Source: Pseudodesulfovibrio sp. (lineage in GTDB: Bacteria; Desulfobacterota; Desulfovibrionia; Desulfovibrionales; Desulfovibrionaceae). From it: 6,789 nt of DNA. The first letter of the stretch is position 1; every line of letters starts with the position of its first letter. The notes beneath the pieces were generated by a model. That model worked only from the letters and a program-made list of their open reading frames with translations, had not been told where the DNA came from and made no database searches. Made by a program: the position numbers and the translations under genes. The stretch lies in assembly GCA_022712815.1 (NCBI GenBank), contig JAFLJW010000080.1:1-6789 (forward strand), written 5' to 3'. Below, one piece after another: positions 1 to 4,215 of the stretch.

Positions 1-572
1 ACACCTTCTCCCCTGGCTTCAAGCAGGAGACGCTCCAGATCACCTATGCATTTGCCGCAGCCGCCACCGGCCTTGGTGAAGTTGGTGATGTCTTCAACGG
101 ATTTGAGGTCATTTTCCTTGATGGCCCGAAGGATTTCCTCATCAAATACGCCGAAACATTCGCAGATCAGTTCGCCTTCGTGAGAGTGTTCAGCCTGGGG
201 CGGGGCTTCGCCGCGCATGTTCTTGAGGGCCTGTTCCAAAGCTTCCTGCCCCATGACCGAGCAGTGCATTTTTTCGCGGGGCAGACCACCCAAATATTCC
301 GCAATATCCTTGTTGGTGATCTTTTCAGCTTCTTCAATGGGCTTGCCGATGAGCATTTCGGTCAGGGCCGAGCTTGAGGCAATAGCGCTTGCGCAGCCAA
401 AGGTCTGAAATTTTGCGTCGGTGATGATGTCGTCATCGACTTTGATATAGAGGGTCAGTGCATCGCCACAGGCAAGAGAACCAACTTCCCCCACACCGTT
501 GGCATTTTCGATTTTTCCCACGTTGCGAGGGTTCAGGAAATGGTCCGTGACTGTATTGGTGTATTCCCACAT
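1..572 (-). CDS. nifU: NifU-type Fe-S cluster assembly scaffold (5' part of gene, runs off left edge)
   Basis: Cytoplasmic scaffold on which [Fe-S] clusters are built from cysteine-desulfurase sulfur before transfer to apo-proteins. I translated 190 residues by hand from the ATG at 572 (MWEYTNTVTDHFLNPRNVG...). Residues 1-125 are an IscU-like domain with the three ligand cysteines C35 (ACGD, with D37), C60 (FGCASA) and C104 (MHCSV). Residues 133-185 are a Bfd-like [2Fe-2S] domain with C137 and C139 (ICEC) and C172 and C175 (GGCGKC), the arrangement known from Azotobacter NifU. A C-terminal Nfu domain, if present, lies outside the window. The start is supported by AGGAG seven bases upstream. 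It is the first gene after a promoter/operator region on this strand. A nifS partner may follow off the edge, but that cannot be seen. No nitrogenase gene is visible, so a housekeeping Fe-S role is more likely than one in nitrogen fixation. Confidence 0.95.
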   Translation of the reverse strand, partial: MWEYTNTVTDHFLNPRNVGKIENANGVGEVGSLACGDALTLYIKVDDDIITDAKFQTFGCASAIASSSALTEMLIGKPIEEAEKITNKDIAEYLGGLPREKMHCSVMGQEALEQALKNMRGEAPPQAEHSHEGELICECFGVFDEEILRAIKENDLKSVEDITNFTKAGGGCGKCIGDLERLLLEARGEG

Positions 573-667
573 GGTTCGCTCCTGTTGATGAAATTATCAA
601 TAAATTCAACATAAAGACGTTCATTTTTTTTCTGAACATCTGAATAGTCAGACAATCGTATCAGGTT

Positions 668-696
668 AGTGTAAGTCCGGCCATCCATTGTGTAAA
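668..696 (-). promoter_or_regulatory. Candidate sigma70-type promoter of nifU
   Basis: On the minus strand, TTTACA (691-696; 5 of 6 to TTGACA) is followed by a 17-base spacer and TACACT (668-673; 4 of 6 to TATAAT). Transcription would start near 661 and leave a leader of about 90 bases before the nifU ATG. An inverted repeat GCCATC/GATGGC (680-685 and 697-702) brackets the -35 box. Found by eye only; no start site is known. Confidence 0.4.
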
Positions 697-707
697 GATG
701 GCAACAG

Positions 708-739
708 AAAAAACCTGACTAATTTAGTCAGTTTTTTTA
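708..739 (-). terminator. Possible (bidirectional) intrinsic terminator after the DUF493 gene
   Basis: A 7-bp perfect stem (715-721 with 725-731, loop ATT) is flanked by an A run on the left (708-713) and a T run on the right (732-738). On the minus strand it reads stem, GG, then a U run, starting about 38 bases after the DUF493 stop. A-U pairing of the flanks lengthens the stem with one bulge. The core stem has only three G-C pairs, so it is weak. The same bases form the putative IscR-type operator, and either or both readings may hold. Confidence 0.5.
711..735. promoter_or_regulatory. Putative IscR/Rrf2-type operator upstream of nifU
   Basis: The palindrome CTGACTA-ATT-TAGTCAG and its flanks match the published E. 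coli IscR type 1 consensus (ATASYYGACTRWWWYAGTCRRSTAT) at 22 of 25 positions by my alignment. Both GACT and AGTC cores are exact and five bases apart, with mismatches at 712, 732 and 734. The site lies about 60 bases before the inferred nifU transcription start. IscR is a [2Fe-2S] Rrf2-family regulator of Fe-S assembly genes, so the position fits. Whether this organism has an Rrf2 protein with that specificity is not visible here. Confidence 0.5.
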
Positions 740-769
740 TTTTTGCAGGTTAAAACATGGAATTGTTCG

Positions 770-1030
770 CTAGAGAGACATTAATCCGGAGACTTGAGAG
801 GCCTTTGTATATACGTCCATAACTTCCTGCGCCGAACCCTTATGTGTCTCCATGGTTACGCTGGTGTATTTTCCGGTTTTGGACTCGCGGGTCTTCATGG
901 TCTCTTCGGGAAAAAGGTCAACTAATTGGGAGAGGCTCTCGGTCGGAAGAATGAACTTGTAGAGATAGGAGCAGGGCCATTCATGGCACTGATCAAGGAC
1001 TTGTTTGAACTGTTCATGTTTGTCGGTCAT
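770..1030 (-). CDS. DUF493 / YbeD-like small protein
   Basis: An 86-residue cytosolic protein of the DUF493 (YbeD, HP0495) family; E. coli YbeD has about the same length. Known structures have a ferredoxin-like/ACT-like fold, and the molecular function is not settled. Family features are the early YKFILP strand (residues 24-29), the central SKTGKYTSVTMETH block (about 50-63) and the following EVMDVYTKASQVSG helix. The start is supported by AAGGAG six bases before the ATG, and the gene ends in TAG. There is no signal peptide or membrane segment. It sits 197 bases before nifU on the same strand, but the palindrome between them argues for separate transcripts or controlled read-through. Its role here cannot be told from sequence. 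Confidence 0.88.
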   Translation of the reverse strand: MTDKHEQFKQVLDQCHEWPCSYLYKFILPTESLSQLVDLFPEETMKTRESKTGKYTSVTMETHKGSAQEVMDVYTKASQVSGLMSL

Positions 1031-1054
1031 CTGAAACTCCTTTCCGCATTTGGT

Positions 1055-1075
1055 AGAAGCGGTCTAGCCGCTTCT
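1055..1075 (-). repeat. 8-bp perfect hairpin in the leader of the DUF493 gene
   Basis: AGAAGCGG (1055-1062) and CCGCTTCT (1068-1075) are perfect inverted repeats around a 5-base loop, about 25 bases upstream of the DUF493 start codon. No T run follows on either strand, so it is not an ordinary terminator. On the minus strand a perfect TTGACA (1085-1090) lies just upstream. A -10 at the right distance would fall within this palindrome but matches poorly (TAGACC, 18-base spacer). It could be an operator or an RNA leader structure. Confidence 0.55.
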
Positions 1076-1137
1076 GGGCCGTGCTGTCAAATATGAGTCT
1101 AATAGGCTGAAAATATATTACTATTTTGGATAATGGA

Positions 1138-1175
1138 GAATTATAACGTTTCAGATTTATAAAACTATTTTATCA
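1138..1175 (+). promoter_or_regulatory. Weak promoter candidate in the divergent region for the GGDEF-EAL gene
   Basis: The 213-base gap 1031-1243 separates divergent genes and is very AT-rich from 1091 to 1200. The best plus-strand pair I see is GTTTCA (1148-1153; 3 of 6), a 17-base spacer and TATCAT (1171-1176; 5 of 6). An AT palindrome AAAATA-N6-TATTTT also lies at 1110-1127. No operator of a known regulator is recognised in this gap. Confidence 0.22.
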
Positions 1176-1233
1176 TTGATTGAGCTGTGTTATGACTTGT
1201 ATTGAATTTGTCACTTGGTAACTGGCGGCAGTT

Positions 1234-1246
1234 AAGGATAATAATG
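1234..1246 (+). promoter_or_regulatory. Ribosome binding site that sets the start of the GGDEF-EAL gene
   Basis: AAGGA (1234-1238) stands five bases before ATG 1244. The upstream in-frame TTG at 1202 has no comparable site, and the 14 residues it would add are not part of the receiver domain. The start at 1244 gives the typical receiver N-terminus MSDKVDILVVDDE. Confidence 0.75.
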
Positions 1247-3391
1247 AGCGATAAAGTCGATATACTCGTCGTTGACGACGAGCGCATAAATCTCAAGCTG
1301 ATTGAAGGTATCCTTCGGGGATACGATCTTAATCTCGTCCTGGCGGCATCAGGCCCGGAGGCTTTGTTGCTGGTGCAGGAATATGATTTTGCCGTGGCTC
1401 TTCTGGATGTCATGCTGCCGGTGATGGATGGCTTCGAGCTGGCCGAGCAACTCCGCTGTTTCGATTTTACAAGAAATATTCCGATCATTTTCATCACTGC
1501 CATCAGCAAAGAGCAGCGGCATGTGTTCCGTGGGTATGAACTGGGCGCGGTGGACTATCTGTTCAAACCTGTCGAGCCTGAAATCCTGCGTGGAAAAGTC
1601 AGTATTTTTGCTGAACTTCACAAGAAAAAACGAGGTCTTGAGGAGACGACCAAACGATTGGAAGCCACCATTGCAGAGCTTGAGGCATCCCGGGTTGCCC
1701 TTGAGAAATCCGAAGAGCGATACCGCATGGTGGCGGATTACAATTACGACTGGGAGAGCTGGGTAGACCCGGACGGGAAGGCCCTTTATGTTTCGCCGTC
1801 GTGTGAACGAATCAGCGGCTATGCGCCTGATCGGTTCCTTGATGAGCCTGCATTCTTGCAAAGAATCATCCACCGTGACGATTTGCCGGCTTGGCAGAAT
1901 TTTATGCGAGACAAATCCGTTGGAGATGAGGATGGGCTTGATTTTCGGATTCATCACAAAAATGCGCGCATCAAGTGGGTGAGTCTGGTCAAGCACGTTA
2001 TTGAAAATGAAGACGGCACCTCTCTCGGAGTCAGGACCAGCCTGCGGGATATCACGAGTCGTAAATATATGGAGGAACAGCTCAAGCACAGTTCTCTTCA
2101 TGATCCTTTGACAGGTTTGCCCAACCACGCTCTCTTTCTTGACCGTGTTAGTCAGGCCATAAGTCGATCTGCCGGGTCTGGTGAGTATTTCGCGGTTTTA
2201 TTTATCAATCTTGATCGTTTTCAGGCCATCAATAATCATTATGGTCGTAACATGGGCGATAAGATCCTTGTGCATATAGGGGTCAGATTGTGCCAGACTG
2301 TACGCGCTGTTGATACAGTCGCCCGTTTTGGCGGCGATGAGTTCGTCATTTTGATCGAGGGTATGAAACGGAAAACAGACACCCGGGATCTGGTCAAGAT
2401 GGTCCAGAAGTCATTTGCGGATTCCATTGATATTGACGGAATCGATTTTTCCGTAACAGCCAGTATGGGGCTTGATGTTGCCCAAAATGGCAATGCGGAT
2501 AAGGACGGACTTGTCCATAATGCCCAGTTGGCCATGTACAAGGCCAAAGAGGGCGGTAAAAATCGTTTTGTGGTTTATTCGAAAAAGATGCGTGAGGGGA
2601 TCATCAATGTCCTGGCCGTCGAGAGTGATTTGAAACGTGCGTTGCAAGCCAGGGAATTCGAGGCTCATTATCAGCCTCTGGTAAATCTGGCTGATGGTAC
2701 ACTCTATGGATTTGAAGCCCTTGCCAGATGGCGTCACCCGGAGAGAGGACTGGTCAGCCCCGGAGAATTTATTCCGGTAGCAGAGGAAACCGGGCTTATA
2801 GTTGACCTTGGAGCCCAGATTCTTGAAGAGGCTTGCAGCACACTGAGCAATTGGCGTGATAAACATCCCGGTGCCGCTGATCTGATCATGGCTGTGAATA
2901 TTTCAGCCAAGCAGTTTGGTGAACCCGCACTTGTCAGCAAGGTAAAAAATATATTGGGGAATTCCGGTCTTCCACCCAATCGTCTCAAGTTGGAGATCAC
3001 GGAAACCGTTGTCATGTTGGATGCAATGGGATCTTCTGCACAGCTTAACCTATTGAAAAAGTTAGGTATAACCTTATCAATTGATGATTTCGGGACAGGC
3101 TATTCATCCATGAGCTATTTGCAGAAATTCCCCGTCGATCAACTCAAGGTAGATTTGAGCTTTGTCCGGCGTATGGAAAAAGCACCGGAAAACATCGAAA
3201 TCATCAGAGCTATTGTCAATATGGCGCACAGCCTGCGATTGCAGGTGGTTGCCGAGGGTATAGAGACTGAACGGCAACGTGACTTGCTTTATTCCTTGCA
3301 ATGCGATTACGGTCAGGGCTACCTATATTCCAAGCCGCTTCCCAGAGGGGAAGCCGAGAAATTTATTATTAATTCCGAACAGGTTGACTGA
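1244..3391 (+). CDS. Response regulator with PAS, GGDEF and EAL domains (c-di-GMP turnover)
   Basis: A 715-residue cytosolic protein predicted to make and/or break the second messenger c-di-GMP under phosphorelay control. The receiver domain (about 4-124) has the acidic pair D11/D12, phosphoacceptor D55, T85 and K108. A charged coiled coil (about 124-160) leads to a PAS domain (about 155-280). The GGDEF domain (about 282-445) has the metal-binding D324, an intact GGDEF at 363-367 and the RxxD inhibition site R354-D357 at the usual five-residue distance. The EAL domain (about 462-705) has E491 (FEAL), N552, E584, D614/D615 (DDFGTG), K635, E671 (EGIE) and Q691, the set needed for phosphodiesterase activity. 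No transmembrane segment is seen. No histidine kinase is adjacent, so its partner is encoded elsewhere. Which activity dominates cannot be read from sequence. A small membrane-protein gene follows 37 bases downstream. Confidence 0.95.
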   Translation: MSDKVDILVVDDERINLKLIEGILRGYDLNLVLAASGPEALLLVQEYDFAVALLDVMLPVMDGFELAEQLRCFDFTRNIPIIFITAISKEQRHVFRGYELGAVDYLFKPVEPEILRGKVSIFAELHKKKRGLEETTKRLEATIAELEASRVALEKSEERYRMVADYNYDWESWVDPDGKALYVSPSCERISGYAPDRFLDEPAFLQRIIHRDDLPAWQNFMRDKSVGDEDGLDFRIHHKNARIKWVSLVKHVIENEDGTSLGVRTSLRDITSRKYMEEQLKHSSLHDPLTGLPNHALFLDRVSQAISRSAGSGEYFAVLFINLDRFQAINNHYGRNMGDKILVHIGVRLCQTVRAVDTVARFGGDEFVILIEGMKRKTDTRDLVKMVQKSFADSIDIDGIDFSVTASMGLDVAQNGNADKDGLVHNAQLAMYKAKEGGKNRFVVYSKKMREGIINVLAVESDLKRALQAREFEAHYQPLVNLADGTLYGFEALARWRHPERGLVSPGEFIPVAEETGLIVDLGAQILEEACSTLSNWRDKHPGAADLIMAVNISAKQFGEPALVSKVKNILGNSGLPPNRLKLEITETVVMLDAMGSSAQLNLLKKLGITLSIDDFGTGYSSMSYLQKFPVDQLKVDLSFVRRMEKAPENIEIIRAIVNMAHSLRLQVVAEGIETERQRDLLYSLQCDYGQGYLYSKPLPRGEAEKFIINSEQVD

Positions 3392-3415
3392 TTGCAGTAT
3401 TGTTTGAAATAAAAT

Positions 3416-3431
3416 GGAGTCCATCATCATG
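3416..3431 (+). promoter_or_regulatory. Ribosome binding site that sets the start of the small membrane protein
   Basis: GGAG (3416-3419) precedes ATG 3429 by nine bases. The earlier in-frame ATG at 3414 overlaps this site and has only an AT-rich stretch in front of it, so the later start is preferred. Confidence 0.55.
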
Positions 3432-3611
3432 AATTTGAGTGCCCCTCAACTTATTACCTGGGTCATTGGCGTAATTATTGGTTTGCTTGGTATTCTTATC
3501 CAGATTGATGTCATGTCAGTTCCCGTCCTTGAAGATATCATTCGTCCATTCTGGCTTGTCTCAACAGGGTTTGGTGTTCTGGCTGTTTCAAATGTTTTCA
3601 GAGGGTTATAG
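3429..3611 (+). CDS. Small protein with two membrane segments, unknown function
   Basis: A 60-residue protein (MNLSAPQLITWVIG...) that I do not recognise. Two hydrophobic stretches, about residues 7-28 and 42-58, are separated by a short polar turn containing acidic residues (VLEDIIRP). This suggests a hairpin in the inner membrane with both ends on the same side. There is no cleavable signal peptide and there are no cysteines. The gap to the GGDEF-EAL stop is 37 bases with no terminator, so co-transcription is likely. Two hairpins follow its stop codon. Support for it being a real gene: good hydrophobic periodicity, a plausible ribosome site, same-strand placement and fit between flanking genes. 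Against: its size and lack of a named family. A start at 3414 would add five residues. Confidence 0.65.
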   Translation: MNLSAPQLITWVIGVIIGLLGILIQIDVMSVPVLEDIIRPFWLVSTGFGVLAVSNVFRGL

Positions 3612-3626
3612 TTAAAAAAAATCTTA

Positions 3627-3643
3627 TCTGGTTCTTTACCAGA
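3627..3643 (+). repeat. Small hairpin after the membrane-protein gene
   Basis: TCTGGT (3627-3632) and ACCAGA (3638-3643) form a perfect 6-bp stem with a 5-base pyrimidine-rich loop, 16 bases after the stop at 3611 and just after an A run (3614-3621). No U run follows, so it is at best a weak terminator or a 3'-end-protecting structure. Confidence 0.4.
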
Positions 3644-3650
3644 ATATGTG

Positions 3651-3689
3651 GACAAGAGGCTTATCGTTTTTTTCGGTAAGCCTCTTGTC
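3651..3689 (+). repeat. 16-bp stem-loop with a T7 loop between the two plus-strand units
   Basis: GACAAGAGGCTTA (3651-3663) and TAAGCCTCTTGTC (3677-3689) are a perfect 13-bp inverted repeat. Three more pairs (one a G-T wobble) extend it to 16 bp, closing a loop of seven T (3667-3673). It lies 40 bases after the stop of the membrane-protein gene and 91 bases before hsp20. It probably marks the end of the upstream transcript, but the T run is in the loop and none follows the stem, which is atypical for an intrinsic terminator. An operator or RNA-processing role is also possible. Confidence 0.65.
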
Positions 3690-3727
3690 GTTGCTCCTGG
3701 ATTTATGGTATTTATATAGGAGACCTT
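3685..3727 (+). promoter_or_regulatory. Weak promoter candidate for the hsp20-protease operon
   Basis: Downstream of the large stem-loop, TTGCTC (3691-3696) is followed at an 18-base spacing by TATAGG (3715-3720) within an AT-rich stretch. TTGTCG (3685-3690) with TATTTA is an alternative. Both are poor sigma70 matches. I see neither a CIRCE repeat nor a convincing sigma32-type box. Transcription from here would give a leader of about 55 bases before hsp20. Confidence 0.22.
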
Positions 3728-3765
3728 CTTTTTTGATTTACTTTCTTGGAGACTTGCCGAGAGCT

Positions 3766-3783
3766 GGAGGGATTGACGAAATG
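3766..3783 (+). promoter_or_regulatory. Ribosome binding site that sets the hsp20 start
   Basis: GGAGG (3766-3770) lies ten bases before ATG 3781. The open frame extends back to ATG 3646, but that start would place the 16-bp stem-loop inside the coding region and add a hydrophobic segment foreign to Hsp20 proteins. ATG 3781 is therefore preferred. Confidence 0.75.
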
Positions 3784-4197
3784 CCTGATTTGAAACGATG
3801 GAGTCGGGATGAAATATCTCGTATGCGGCGGGAAATGGACAGTTTGTTCGATGAGTTATGTGCTGATTTTGACTTGCCTGTCATGTTTTGCCGTATTGCC
3901 GAAGATATTGATCTCAGGGAAGAAGGGGACACCCTTGTGGCTCGTTTGGAGCTTTTGAACATGAACCCTGATGATGTGAGTGTCTCTGTCCTTGATCGAC
4001 AGCTCACAATTTCGGCAAAGACCGTCATTGTTGAGACTGGTCACCAAAAAACTCATACTTTCAGGAAAGAAATCAAGCTCCCGTGCATTATTCGACCAGA
4101 TGACGTGGAAGCGGATTTTCACGATGGAATTCTGGAAGTCAGATTGCCGAAATGCCCCAGGCAACATGGACAAATTATCAAGATTATCAAGAAGTAA
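3781..4197 (+). CDS. Hsp20 / alpha-crystallin family small heat-shock protein
   Basis: A 138-residue ATP-independent holdase that binds unfolding proteins in the cytoplasm and forms oligomers. The N-terminal arm (1-40) contains RMRREMDSLFDEL, the amphipathic start common in bacterial Hsp20 proteins. The alpha-crystallin domain (about 41-125) carries the signature ADFHDGILEVRLPK at 111-124, close to the family A-x-x-x-x-G-x-L motif. The C-terminal tail has IKI (133-135), the I-x-I motif that docks neighbouring subunits. Length is usual for the family. It is followed 18 bases later by a Lon-related protease and is almost certainly in one transcript with it, which suggests clients are held and then degraded. 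Heat control is expected from the family, but no heat-shock promoter is recognised. Confidence 0.92.
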   Translation: MPDLKRWSRDEISRMRREMDSLFDELCADFDLPVMFCRIAEDIDLREEGDTLVARLELLNMNPDDVSVSVLDRQLTISAKTVIVETGHQKTHTFRKEIKLPCIIRPDDVEADFHDGILEVRLPKCPRQHGQIIKIIKK

Positions 4198-4215
4198 CGA
4201 TACGGAGACTCTACT

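Noticed and set aside
180..408. Plus-strand open frames opposite the nifU gene
   Set aside because: They are antisense to a well-conserved NifU coding sequence and have no family features or ribosome sites.
433..639. 68-residue minus-strand open frame overlapping the nifU start
   Set aside because: It is in another frame of the nifU leader and 5' coding region; the NifU frame from 572 has the ribosome site and the conserved cysteines.
1202..1243. TTG start for the GGDEF-EAL gene
   Set aside because: No ribosome site precedes it, while AAGGA lies at a good distance before ATG 1244, which gives a standard receiver N-terminus.
1349..2128. 259-residue minus-strand open frame
   Set aside because: It lies wholly opposite the receiver, PAS and early GGDEF coding region and shows no domain; it is a shadow of codon bias.
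3646..3780. N-terminal extension of Hsp20 with a hydrophobic segment
   Set aside because: It would be coded by the stem-loop 3651-3689 and is unlike Hsp20 N-termini; ATG 3781 has a ribosome site.
3721..3783. RNA thermometer (ROSE or fourU type) in the hsp20 leader
   Set aside because: I could not find a clear pairing that hides GGAGG 3766-3770; folding software would be needed to decide.
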